Shown here piece after piece: positions 25,012 to 36,400 of a DNA stretch of 64,000 bases (its first letter is position 1; each line of letters opens with the position of its first letter). The position numbers were made by a program, and so were the translations under genes. The DNA comes from Arthrobotrys musiformis (Eukaryota > Ascomycota > Orbiliomycetes > Orbiliales > Orbiliaceae): NCBI GenBank assembly GCA_036971715.1, contig JAVHJL010000009.1:1178001-1242000 (forward strand). Direction: 5' to 3'. Below the pieces are notes generated by a model, which did no database searches, had not been told where the DNA came from, and was given only the letters and a program-made list of their open reading frames with translations.

Positions 25012-25226
25012 GTGTTCAATCAATCAACCACAACCTTCTCCAAAACACGAATCAACGTGACTTCGCTCGCCCCTTTCAAGTCAAAATTTAACAACCAGAC
25101 GCGGCCTGGAACCTCCCTTCGTTCAGCTAACTCTTCTTACGACCTTCCAATCAACAGTAGAGCTCATAAAGACTTCGGCCTTCTCTGCATGCAGCCCCCG
25201 ACCTCAATAGTTACCAACACAACAAA

Positions 25227-27218
25227 ATGTTTATTCCACCAGAAATCCTCCTCAATATTGTCGAAGAGCTGAAAACGGATCGTGATACCTTGCATAACCT
25301 AAGACTTGTCAATAAATACTTTTGCCAGGTTGCAACAGATATCCTCTTCGGAAATTTCAACCTCCACTATGGATTCAGGCATTCAATTCCCCAGATGAAG
25401 GCCATCATCAAATCCCCAGGACTACAACCGTTCATCCGATCCCTAGATCTGCCCAGCGAGTCTTTCTTTCCCATCGCTAAAAACTGTATGTTGGCGTCCT
25501 CTTCATCGCTCCCGTCCTTTTTGTCTCAATTCATTCATACTAGTCTTCGATTTCAAGAAATTTTGATGCTAACTCCAACTTTTGGAAAAATAAAAAGTCT
25601 CTTGGAGATCTGGGGGATCCTACAAATTCGAATGGTCCCGTGTCCTATCAAAGAAAGTTGATCCGCCAACCCGTATTAATTGCTATGAACAACAAACGGA
25701 TTCAGCTATGTACCGAGGGTATCAGGAGGTTCCGACGAATAGTAATGCTCGGTTTACTTTCGCCGTCAAACGATACAAAAAAGAATACGAAACGTATATG
25801 GAGACTCTCACTGCATTCCTCAGGAAATGCGTGAACTTGCGAGCTATTCATATTACAACCGGGTTAGGCTATGAGGCTGAACGCTCGCAAAAATGGTGCG
25901 AGATGGTCAGGTCCGCTGTCTTTCCCATATTGGCCCACTATGATATCAAGAAATTTGAAATATCAGTGGCAGCAGGAGAATGCTTTTGGAGGATGATTGA
26001 GGGGTATGAACATGGCGAGACTACAGGTGATAACACACCCGGATTCCCAAGGTACTCCCACTCTTTAAAGCTTCTACATTGTCTACCGAAAGGCAAAACC
26101 AAGGCTAATGCGATAGGTTTAGTGTAACATCCCTAGCTATCAAGGTCCATCATGAAACAAGCTATGGACACTGGTATGGGGAACCTCCGGACAGATCTAA
26201 CAGGTTCAACTGCTTCCTATCGGCTATGCCAAATCTCACTACCTACTCAATCAGCAGGGCTGATCTGAGGCGGAGATCCTTTTACTTTCTACCAACATCG
26301 TTCGCCCATCTAACCTCTCTTAACATGAGATTCATGAATTTTGACGAAGAGGGGTTCAACAACTTCAAGGCTATGGTCACCTCGATAAAGGCCTTGACGG
26401 ATCTAACATTGGATGCGATCGTACTTTGTTTACCAGCGAACCTCCAACTAGAGAGGTACACGGAACGCAGGCATCCCATTGAGACGGCTCCAGCTTCGGG
26501 CAGCACTTCTAATACACTCGTTTTTGGAGACGCTCGTCCCCCAAATCCCGGCCCGTTCGATGCTTTTTTGGATAGTGGCAATTCTTTTAATTTTGACCCA
26601 TTCGACGCTTATAGTGAGGAAGAGTCGGTCCCGACCTATGCGCTCACGGACCTATCTCCTACGATGACCTGGAAATGCACTTTTGATATATTCCGGGAAC
26701 AACTGCCTAATCTCACAGAATTCAGCTTCAAACGGCTCCTTTATTGCAACTCCTGTTTACCAACCAGCTACGATCGAAATGTTTTGCTCTACATTCCTGT
26801 CCAAGATAGTGAACACTACAACCGAACAGGCTTCCAGAAATTCGCGAGGGGTACGCGGGATATGGAACTAATTAGCCCTCTTGTAGGCGACTACTTTGCG
26901 CTTGGGAGACTTCGGGGTACGGTGAACGAAAACAGACGCAAGTACGGGTTGCCCGAGTTGAAGTATGCTGGTAAATCAGAAGGCTTTGGGAAGAACTCTG
27001 GAAGTGATACGTTCAATCTCAAGGATGAGATCCCAGGGTTTGAGCATCAGACCAAGAATAACCGCATCATTCTCCTCGAACCCTATGATTTGTGGCGAAA
27101 TGATAGCCCTGACGAAGACCCTGAAAATCACAACTTGGGATTTGGGGACTACACGTTTGGTGGGTTTCGTACAAATTCCAGGCGACCAGGTGATTTACGT
27201 TATCAGGAGGCTCCATGA
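25227..27218 (+). CDS. F-box-like protein, subfamily A, copy 1
   Basis: Exons are 25227-25485, 25598-26051 and 26123-27218; 602 residues. The N-terminus MFIPPEILLNIVEEL followed by LHNLRLVNKYFCQVATDILF is an F-box-like helical bundle, the part that would dock on Skp1 of an SCF ubiquitin ligase. The rest is a long, poorly conserved substrate-side region with LPSESFFP, CVNLRAIHI and an LTDLTLDAIVL segment like degenerate leucine-rich repeats. The first intron is phase 1 and the second phase 2, interrupting the phrase FP-S-V-T-S-L; both have CTAA-type branch sites. The same two positions recur in the other three copies. The nearest relative in the window is the gene at 31676. Target unknown. Confidence 0.8.
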
Positions 27219-27679
27219 AAGCTTCCCTTCATCTTTGCTATTCCCCAGACTACTTTGTTATTTTTCCCCTTTTCTTATCTGCTTTAGCTTTAGCTTTAGT
27301 CAGTTAGTCACGCAATTAATATCAAGCCTACTTAACCCCTTGTTTAATTGATGCGTCGAACTCGACTCGCCTAGTCTAACGTGGATCAAATTATGTGTAT
27401 GTGCTACCAAGGGATACCGCAAACGAAAGAGTCACCGTATTTTGGCGAACTCCCAATCCGGTGGCCTCGAAAAATCCCAGCAACCACCCCGGAACATTTT
27501 TTGGCGGGTATGGCAAGGCCGACCCTCTGACCCGGCTCACTCCAGGTATTGGGAAATTTGATACGACCTGCGCCATTGGTTGGTCATTTAATATGACTCA
27601 ACATACAACACGATATATGCAATGGGTGCATTCACCAAACCCATACCCCAAGAATATCAATTAAAAAAATGGATGACAA

Positions 27680-27699
27680 CCCGATGACACATGATCACG
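27680..27699 (+). promoter_or_regulatory. shared upstream element, copy 1
   Basis: CCCGATGACACATGATCACG, 214 bp before the start of F-box gene B1 and 52 bp before its TATA box (27732-27739). A 17/20 match stands at 29695 before gene B2. It may be an operator or simply duplicated promoter sequence. Confidence 0.55.
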
Positions 27700-27731
27700 C
27701 ATTGCTGTATTCGCCGCGCACGCGTAAAGTG

Positions 27732-27739
27732 TATATAAA
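27732..27739 (+). promoter_or_regulatory. TATA box of F-box gene B1
   Basis: TATATAAA in the sequence GTGTATATAAAGG, 162 bp before the start codon. Confidence 0.55.
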
Positions 27740-27893
27740 GGCCCAAGTAGAGACTCGGCTTAGCTTAGTCGCCAGCACACCACAGCTATTCAGCCAGTAA
27801 CCCACTTATAGATACTGCCGCTATACGTATATATACTGGGGTTACATTAATATAATTACCGGACACTATTCTAAAGATATTCTATCATAAAAA

Positions 27894-28961
27894 ATGCATT
27901 TACCTTCAGAAGTCTTTCATCAAATTCTCAAATATGTCGACGGGGACTATAAAACCCTATCGAGTCTCCGACGTGTCGATAAAGAGACTTCTGAGCTCGT
28001 AACGCCGGAATTCTGGAATGTCAATACGGTGAAAATAGTTAAAGGGGTTGCGCGTTCTGTCGACCAGATGAGGTCCATAATAGATACGGGCCTCCACCAA
28101 CATGTAAAGTCTATAACGATCACAAGTACATCGTTTTGGCCACAATGGATGGCAGATAGTATGAACTTCACCCACCTACCTTCCTACAATCTGCAATGCA
28201 TCAATAGATTCTAACATTTTGACCAATTGAATAGACGTTGTTTTCAACAGAATGTCTCTTTCGAGGGCGGAAGAAGCTCAACCTTTATACCCCTGCGGCG
28301 AAAAACAGGGCCCTTTCGACCCCAATAGTCGGAACTTCAGGCAGCAGAGCAGGCTATACATGTCAACTATAATCGAGCTGCTGAGAACATGTAAAAACCT
28401 GAATAAATTGACCATCAGGTCTAGACAGTTCTCTAGCAATATCAACCAACCGCGGGGGAAACGACAGGACTGTTGGTCCACATTCTTCGTCGCCAAGATA
28501 TTCCCCGTGATCGCTCAGTCGAATATTTCGGAGATTTTGCTTCACGGCGCGGATGAGGGCTCGTTTAAGAGGGTGTTTGGGCAAGAATTGCTACTGCGGG
28601 GGCGTGGACGCCGTGGGCGGGGTCGGAGAAGATTGATGGCATTTCCCAAGTATGTTACGAGTACCCCAGCCCAAGTTACGCCAATCAATTTGATATAGGC
28701 GAATTTCAAGCGAACTGTCTACTAACAAGTTATTTTTTATTTCCTAGCCTTAAATCACTAGGAATAAGGATCTGTGAACGCCCAGACTTCTCGAAAAACG
28801 ACACCGCCGAAATGGACACAATTAGAAAAGATACGAAAACATACTTCTTCGAACGTGGGCTTGGTCCTAAAATACAGGACCCGAACGATGTGGCGTTCAA
28901 TCAGACATTTAGCATGCACCGGAGTGGTGGCATCTATGGTTTCACGTATCGCCGGAAATGA
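27894..28961 (+). CDS. F-box-like protein, subfamily B, copy 1
   Basis: Exons are 27894-28158, 28235-28649 and 28748-28961; 297 residues, about half the length of subfamily A. The N-terminus MHLPSEVFHQILKYV with LSSLRRVDKETSELVTPEFW is an F-box-like motif. The middle has TIIELLRTCKNLNKLTIRS and IFPVIAQSNISEILL, which align with the same places in subfamily A, then LKSLGIRI. An Arg/Gly run (RGRGRRGRGRRR) precedes the second intron. Exon 1 has exactly the same length (265 bp) as in gene B2. The C-terminus reaches only the first part of the region that subfamily A carries. It reads as one of a pair of recent duplicates. Target unknown. Confidence 0.8.
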
Positions 28962-29275
28962 TTTGTATTCCGCGAGTTTCTCTACTATCTTTCTCTTATT
29001 TTCTTCTCCGCAATGGGCTACTGGGCGTTTTTTTGAGGATTTATATATCTATTTGAATTCCTGTACGTAATAATATAATGGTCAGAAACATTTATATCAA
29101 GATCTAGAGTGTACCCAGCTATCCACTTCTGAAATATAAGTCCTATTTATTTGCTAAAAGAAGAATCAGTTGAGCCTATATAAAATTATATAAGAATATA
29201 TATACTTATATATATATGTCTCCACGTACCAATTTATTATAGACGTATGCAATATGCGCTATATAAATTGTTCAA

Positions 29276-29320
29276 TTGATCAGGCCCAATACGTCTGGGT
29301 AAGAGACCGGGCCTGATCAA
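29276..29320. repeat. perfect 12-bp inverted repeat, hairpin
   Basis: TTGATCAGGCCC (29276-29287) and GGGCCTGATCAA (29309-29320) flank 21 bases. The stem is half G/C in AT-rich surroundings, so a stable hairpin is expected in either strand. It lies about 315 bp behind gene B1 and 670 bp before gene B2. Confidence 0.85.
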
Positions 29321-29694
29321 ATTCGCAATTTTATTTCCTCCAAATCGGCTTGTGAACCGTAGTACTCGGCGCCTACTTTGTAATTTTGTGCATTAATGCT
29401 TTGCAATCTACTTGTGAACTATCTTGTTATCAGGTAATACGCTTGTCTCGTACCCAGCCCATCCGGGGTTGTACCACCTGGGTGGTAATACGCCAATTTT
29501 CTCGAAATCCAATGAATTCCTGTCTGTGACACGCGAGAATACTCGAGTAGCTCCGAATTGTCACGGAGGTATTTAATTGCTGCACGCCAGGCTGGTGTGA
29601 CTCAACACCCAATCCAAAAAGTTCGTTCTCCAGCTGCAGATGCGCACCAAGGAACTATGTTCGCGAATTCGAGTCACAAAAAATCCGAATAAAA

Positions 29695-29714
29695 CCCGAT
29701 AGCACATGACCACG
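29695..29714 (+). promoter_or_regulatory. shared upstream element, copy 2
   Basis: CCCGATAGCACATGACCACG, 295 bp before gene B2 and 57 bp before the TATA-like CATATAAG. It matches the copy at 27680 in 17 of 20 positions with nearly the same distance to TATA. Confidence 0.55.
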
Positions 29715-29989
29715 TATCGAGTCGTGTGTGCAATGTATGGGTGGACTTATACATATAAGGACTTAAATAGGGACTTAGTTTCCCTAAGTTACATGAATCT
29801 AAATAAACATAGCTAGCTATAGGCGCGCTTCGACTCACGATATCAATTCACGAATTCAGCTGCAGTCGACTCTTTAAATAAATTTATTTTCTTCATTAAT
29901 TACCTACCTGAGTATATATTTAGTCAACATCGTATCATTCTAGTCCTATCACGGCCTACGTACGGGACAACTCAATATATCAGCTCGCC

Positions 29990-31051
29990 ATGTTTTTACC
30001 CACAGAAATATTCTACGAAATCTTTAAATATAACGCAGGGGATTCCAAAACCCTGTCAAATCTCCGATTGGTTGACAAGCAAATATATTATATCGTAACG
30101 CCAGCATTTTGGAGAGCGGCCGATATAAAATTAGTTGCGGGGATTGAAAACTCGCTTGCTCAGATGAGAAGGATAATTGATACGGAACTACGATCTTATG
30201 TAACAGCTATTAGAATTACTGGAGAGTCGTTTTGGCCTCGGTCGCCGGAAGGACGTATGGGATCCCTTTCACAGATTCTCCCCCCCCCCCCCCCCCCCCT
30301 TGCAGTTGGAATACAGAATTCTGATACCGGTCGGAGAGAACAGTTACAGGCTACAATCCTAAGTCGAAAGCGAAACTAGAGGACCTCGATAAACCCAGTG
30401 TGAGGTTCGACCCAAAGAAGAGAGGGACTCGAATGCAAATCGAACTCTACATTCAAACCATCAACGAGTTGGTAAGAAAATGTCAGGGTCTAAGAAAATT
30501 CACTGTCGAAGCAGCCGGAGTTACCAGGAAGGGAGGAGTAGGACGGGATAAATACTGGGGCCGGATGTTCGTGGATGTAATTTTTCCTATGGTCGCAAAG
30601 TCGAACGTTTCGGAAATTTGTATTCTGGCCCCAGATTATGATACATTCCGTACTATTCTGCAATCGGAGTTTTTGTGGCCTGAGTCCAGATCTAATACGG
30701 GCCCGCGGGAGTTTGTACTATTTCCTAAGTAAGTGAAAGGATCTAGACGGGCCTTCCTGAAGTCTCGAACAATTGAAGGTGAATGCAACTAACGGTCAAC
30801 TTAGCCTCAAGTCGTTAAAAGTCAAGATTTTCGAGCGTTTGGGAGTTAATACTAGTCGCATGGCTATGATGAAAAGGGACACGCGAGCTTTCTTTTTTGA
30901 TTATGGATTTGGAGCAAGTTGGAATTATCCAGCCTACTCGAGGGCCGACTTGGAGTTTAATGAAAGTGGTAATGAGCGGCGGAGTCGGCTTTCATATAAT
31001 GAGGGTCGACGTTTTTACTTTTTTGATTATCGACGAACCGAAGCTATATAA
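29990..31051 (+). CDS. F-box-like protein, subfamily B, copy 2
   Basis: Exons are 29990-30254, 30344-30728 and 30805-31051; 298 residues. The N-terminus MFLPTEIFYEIFKY plus LSNLRLVDKQIYYIVTPAFW is F-box-like and close to gene B1. Later blocks TINELVRKCQGLRKFTVEA, IFPMVAKSNVSEICIL and LKSLKVKIFERLG match B1 in order. The first intron holds a run of 20 C (30280-30299). Its acceptor at 30343 was chosen by phase, because nearer AG choices lead into a stop. That makes it the least certain junction of the array. The C-terminus is rich in Tyr, Phe and Arg (RRFYFFDYRRTEAI). Confidence 0.75.
30280..30299. repeat. oligo-C run of 20
   Basis: Twenty C in a row inside intron 1 of F-box gene B2, between donor (30255) and acceptor (30343). 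It doubles as a polypyrimidine tract. Runs of this length are prone to sequencing and replication error. Confidence 0.9.
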
Positions 31052-31675
31052 GTATTTGTATCGGACTTGCTGTTCAAAGTTTTTTCACCTGTATCTTTAT
31101 TTCAATTTCGGTCGGGATTTGTGCTTTTGCATGCATTCGTTCCCCCTGGGCCCTAAAGTTTAGACCGAAAAGTGTTCTCCTGCTTACGGCAATGCACCAG
31201 GAAATAATTTTAAAATAGAAATGTCGTCTTTATGGGCGTAGGGTGGTCTCGTACCAAGACCGCACAAAGAGTGACCGGTGATCCTTGGGAAGATTGGATA
31301 CGGAAATGGCCAAACTCTAGGTTGTTAACTATAGTGTTATACGGCCTTCCACCCGTGCATAAAGCTTGGCTAGAGCTCCTTTATATGAGTTCACAATATC
31401 TGAAGGCCATGGCGATGTTTAAATATACCAAACCATCGAGTCGATAGAGCATTACTTACGTCTTAGTTCAATGCAGGTTGTGTTACGCTATGCCATCTTG
31501 TTGTATTTTGGGAGGGGCCATTGACGCATTTCCCCCAGTCTTGAAACTAGAAAGCCTGCGCATTTCCCCATACATGCATATAGGTACCTATATACAAGCT
31601 CAAAGTTATCCAACCAGCACGCGCTGCATCAAATCTCGAGTACTGTCGACTCGTAAATATCCAAAAAAAAAACAA
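31052..31675. other. spacer before F-box gene A2
   Basis: 624 bp. A 71-codon open frame at 31232-31447 has Trp-rich content but no recognised relatives or splice partners; I do not call it. No gene is supported. Confidence 0.45.
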
Positions 31676-33468
31676 ATGGCGCTCCCAGTTCCTTTCGAAA
31701 TCCTTTTAGACATCGTCGACGGGCTAGACCGCCAATCGCTACGCAATCTCCGCCTTGTAAACCGACAACTTTGCAAAGTCGCGACGGGGATCCTGTTTCG
31801 CGATATCAACATTCACTATGGATTATCTCGCTCAATGACCCAAATGGTGGCTCTAAATTTTGTTCGCCCATTGGTGGGCTCGAATCTTCGTGCGCCGCTC
31901 TGCGTGAAGAGTGTATTTTTACCCAGCGAGTCGTTTTTCCCGAGGGCTCAGTATCGTATGGACCACCTAGATATCTTAGCGCTCCCTTGTCATCTTTTAA
32001 AGTTATGCATATCGGTTTCTGGTTGCGAGAAAAAGCAGAGTGGCGGTTAACCGTTGGCTTTTATATACAGTTCAATTTAGCAGCAATATCCGCTTCGACT
32101 GGTGCCACGAACTTCCAAGAGACCACCCTATGATAAAATACCAACGGCGCAACTACATCGACGAAGAGCGAGCCATCACCGCGGGTGATGTCAAGGATGA
32201 CTTCGATCCGGATGACCCCGAGGTCGCGCAACGGCTGGCATTGTATGAGAGAACTCTCACTCAGTTTTTGGAGTCATGCCACAATTTGCAGGAGATCTGC
32301 ATTGCTATTGGGAGTGGGTGGAAGGTGGAGCGGACGATTTACTGGTTGTTCTTTGTTGCAAATAATGTGCTACCGGGTATTCGATCGAAGCTTAGGAAAT
32401 TGAAGGTGTTGATCCCCAAGGTGTGGGGAGCTTATATTCCACTTTTTACGTCCTATCTGCGAAATGCCGAGGAAGGTGGGGAAGATGGGGAGGGAGGGGA
32501 GGGAGGGGAGGAAGAAGGGGAGGAGGGCGGAGATTACTGGGAATTCCCAAGGTAAGCGAAGTCTACCCAGATTATAATTGAGCCAAAATCCGGTGATCCT
32601 TGAGGCTAACTATCCCGGCCCCATTCTGATTTATAGTCTTGAATCGCTCGAGATAACTTTCAATTACGTGGAGAATGCCGGAGTCCCAGGCCCAGCGGAC
32701 AAAGACAAGACCGCTAGGGGGCAACTTGCCAGATTTCTCTCCAGGGCTCCCAAACTCCAATCTTTTGGGATCACTTTTGCCCGTATGCTCCCAAGACCGA
32801 TACCTCCGATCTTGCCATCGTTGTCAGAGAGCACAAATCTTACTTCCTTGAGCTTATGCACGATATTCCTTCCCGGTCTCTATGGCGCCTCCTCTACGCA
32901 CGAAGATTTCAAGACGATGATAACGTCGAGACCTTCTCTTACAAACCTAGAGATGGGGGCCATTGTACTTGATTGTAGTACCCACATCGCTGCATTTCAC
33001 AACGAACCGGGTTCCAAAATAACGGCCGCCGTTAGAGATACGCCGCCACCGGGAAACTGGGCCGCTATTTTCGCGCTGATACGGAAGAGCCTTCCAAAGC
33101 TTACTGGGTATAAATTTGGATATTTAATGTATGGAAGATATTCCGGGAGCGCAATGGTAGGGGGGGCCAGGAGAGTTCTTCTGGTCATTCCAGATGATGA
33201 GAAGTATAAAATGGTTACGCCCGAACATGTCGAGAAGGAGATGTGGGTTGGGGAGCTAATTAGTCCTTACCGTGGGGATCATCTGGAGTTGGAGGCGCTC
33301 AAGAAGGAGGTTGATAGAAGGCGAAGGGATGCCAGACTTGGCAGTGGTAACACCGCAGGCAGTAGCAGGGAAGGTTCCAGATCTTATCAGATTAAGGAGG
33401 AGGAAGAGGCTGGAGACTCTACACCCGCTATGGGACAGCAGCGCGAGTTGATGTGGCTTTTTTCATAA
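31676..33468 (+). CDS. F-box-like protein, subfamily A, copy 2
   Basis: Exons are 31676-31955, 32071-32551 and 32637-33468; 530 residues. The N-terminus MALPVPFEILLDIVDGL with LRNLRLVNRQLCKVATGILF is F-box-like. It is followed by INIHYGLSRSM and LPSESFFPRAQY, nearly word for word as in gene A1 (FNLHYGFRHSI, LPSESFFPIAKN). The middle has FLESCHNLQEICIAIGSG. An acidic Gly/Glu-rich insert (encoded at 32466-32533) precedes the second intron, which interrupts FP-S-L-E-S-L as in A1. The C-terminal half keeps LTNLEMGAIVLD, matching LTDLTLDAIVL of A1, and the ELISPYRGDHLELEALKKE block, which matches ELISPLVGDYFALGRLRG. Target unknown. Confidence 0.8.
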
Positions 33469-36400
33469 TTTAAGATTCCTTCTCGCTTGAGGAAGTCAAA
33501 TAGTTTATCCTACTCTTCTGTGTTTTTCTTGGGTCTTATTTGCGTACGAGGGTAGGTGCTAGCCTCTGTAGGGATGTATACGAGTGTGTGCTATATGTTT
33601 GTGGCTCTAGGAATCCTTAGTCTCGTAAGGTGCTAAACTGTTGAATGCTTGGCCAATTGGTTGTATACGTAAATAGTTGATCAGCAGCAGGGTCCAGATT
33701 CAGATTTTCCTTTAGAAGGGTCTTGGGAAGCAGGCGGAATGAATGCATGCAGGTGTTAGCACATGTACGGAGTACCAAGCATCACAACCGATATATGATA
33801 CATGGTCTCAGATTCAGAAAACTTTAATATAGGATTTAGGGGCTACCGTATACCGCATCAATCTAAGACTAATACCGTATTACGTCTTCGAGTCCTGATG
33901 GATTGCCATTTTAATCCACGGCAACATCACAAATTAATTTCAAAGACATTAGAAAGCAAATGAGTAGTCGCATCTTTTGCTTGAAGGAGGAAGTACAGTC
34001 TATTTAAGCATTGATGCAGTATATGTACGTGAAGAAATCTATTCCAGAAGAGGGAATACGATCAATACGCCGTCGGATCGTTCTCAATCAAATCGGATAT
34101 CGGAATCGATACCGGGTGTCCGGGAAGGGGGGTGGAAAAAAGCTTAAGGCCATGTGGCCGTCCGGGCCCCAAGATATGTCTCTGGAACTCGAGCCAATAC
34201 CTCCTTTTCTAATTAATTATCTTGAAGAAGTATCGGCACCGCGAACCCTCCCCACTTGTCTTCGTCATTGGTGTGGATATTTCTACCTACATAGTCGGGT
34301 TCGAAGGGAAAAAAAAAAAAAAAAAAAAAAAAAACCAGTGTTAAGCTTCAGGGTCACCCTTCCTTCGGATTAAGCTACTATTAGCGCCAATCCACACACC
34401 ACCATTGTTTTAGGGCGCTAAACACCAAGCATTTGGGGAGCCGATTGGTTGCGAATAATCCGACTTTTGCAGTAGACTTTTTGCAGGCTAGGTTTCTTCG
34501 AGTACTTGGTGGTAGACGCCGCCAACGTCATAACGGGGACGCTAGATGTGGCATTTTAGGATACAAATGCCGGTTTGAGTTGTCGTGTGGTCTCGTTTGG
34601 TTTTCTCGTAACACAACCGGAAGATCGGCTCCGTCCGAAAAACAAAGCATTCGCTGTCAATCCAACAAACAACTCCTGACAGACACTGCGGATGGACACA
34701 CTTCAGGTTCTCGAGCTATGGGGTGAGATACCGTATGTACGACAGCTCTCCTCTAGATAGCACATGTGTGTGTAGATGTAAGTATGTACCTAGTATGTGA
34801 GTATGTAAGTATGTACAATACATGTACGTACATATTGTATTCGTAATCCCAACGGTATAAGTAGGTCAAAATATCTTCTACATAGTAAGAAGCACATACA
34901 TATATGCAATGCAATAGAAGAGCATGCTATAAATGCACCCCAATTAATTTGCGCATTGACATTCACACAAAAAAAAGAAAGCGGTACTCAACGGCCCCCC
35001 ATGGCAATTATCAGCTGGATTTCCATGGACGACCCGAGAAAAATCACGCAGCCTTCGCTTGGGCTGGATGATTGGCTCGCAGGACCCCAGGTAAGCTTAA
35101 ATTAGCGTGGCAGAGCGATCCGCGTGTGGATAAGCAAAAGCCAAGATGGAGCCAAGATGGAGTCCGGAATTTGCCCTTTTCTCTTAGCCAAAGAGGCCAT
35201 TTTCTTTTTTCTTTTTGGAACATTTGGCTCTTACCCTTTTTCTTCGGAAAGAAAGCAGGATTCTTCCAAACTGAAGGTTTTTTTTCCCTTTTTTTTCTTT
35301 CTCTACCCCATGAAAGTTTTTCCTTGTACGTACGTAGACTAATTTTCTTTGGGGGTTTACGTTTCGTTCAACGTGGTATTTGATATGTAGATCGATCTAG
35401 GGTTTTTTATATGGATTAAGCTTTTCCAACGGGGTAGGTTATCGGCTAGGAAGAGTTTTCTTTGGACAACATTTCGGAAAACTTTTGGGGGGTATTTCCT
35501 TTCTTTTTCTTGTTTTTCCCCTTGTACTTTCTTTATGTTATCCTTTCTCTCTAATTTTACTATTTTTATTTTATTTTATTTTATTTTATTTTGTTCTGTT
35601 TGTGAAGTTGAATTGAATAACAGGGAAAGAAAGAAAGAAATTTGGTGCCGTCATGCGTGCGGCATATTCTTTTCCGAGTAACCGGCCCCGCCCAACCTTA
35701 TCGAGGCATCTCGAGGATCGAAACAGTTAAGGCTTGCACCACTTTGTTCCACGAAAGGACGAAGAAGCGAGGAAGCTTACGTATATGGTGTGCAGTTCAA
35801 GAGTTTAGGCCTGTTCGCTGGGTCTTGGGGGTGGGAGGGCAAGGCAAATAATGGTGGTCGTCCCACCAGGTTAATTGCTAATTGGCAGCCAGACACAGCC
35901 TTGGGGCCAAGAGCCAAGAGAAATGCCCAGCGGGATCCTTGGGGAAACTGGGACCTCTTGGGGTTTCTGGTGATCTCTTTCTTTTCTTTTACTCAGGACC
36001 GAGATCCGAAATTTTTTTGTTTCTAATCATAGGGTAGCTAGGGCTTTTCCCGTCGGTAGATGAGGGAGAGACCTAGTAAGGTAGCATGTACAAATATATA
36101 TCACACGGGATGCGCGGAGGGCACGGAGTGATGACATTAGAAACCTTTTTCGACGGAAGGGAATAGTCCCGAGACGAACGACGTTATGCAACGAAAGAAG
36201 AGGTAGAAGTAATACTAGAAGACTTACGAATAAGGTTTGATGGCATGGTTTTTAACCTTAAAATCGTGTCTTGGACTTGGGAGGAATTGAATCCTGGGCG
36301 GGCAGTTTCTCAGCTGCCAAAACTAGTCTCCCAGGAAAAGCAAAGGGAGTTTAACAAGTTTAACAGAAAGGAAGAAAGAAAGAAAGAAGAAAGAAAAATA

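Larger units (their letters stand above)
24442..25226. other. intergenic spacer before the F-box array
   Basis: 785 bp. It holds a near-perfect 24-bp palindrome at 24684-24707 and a dyad at 24995-25011 centred on TGACTCA. No gene is seen. Confidence 0.55.
27219..27893. other. spacer with promoter of F-box gene B1
   Basis: 675 bp with a short TTTAGC triplication near 27282-27299. An 89-codon open frame at 27395-27664 has no relatives I recognise. The right end has the conserved 20-mer at 27680 and a TATA box at 27732. Confidence 0.5.
28962..29989. other. spacer with promoter of F-box gene B2
   Basis: 1.03 kb, AT-rich at the left, with a perfect 12-bp inverted repeat at 29276-29320 and the second copy of the shared upstream element at 29695 with a TATA-like CATATAAG at 29752. 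No gene is seen. Confidence 0.5.

Noticed and set aside
27395..27664. 89-codon frame between F-box genes A1 and B1
   Set aside because: Reasonable composition but no relatives, no TATA or leader, and it lies in the presumed promoter of B1.
31232..31447. 71-codon Trp-containing frame between F-box genes B2 and A2
   Set aside because: Too short and without family blocks or splice sites; it does not align with other parts of the F-box genes.
34309..34334. Oligo-A run considered as the tail of a retroposon
   Set aside because: No target-site duplication, no coding or SINE-like body upstream; similar runs occur at 12563 and 56793 without context.
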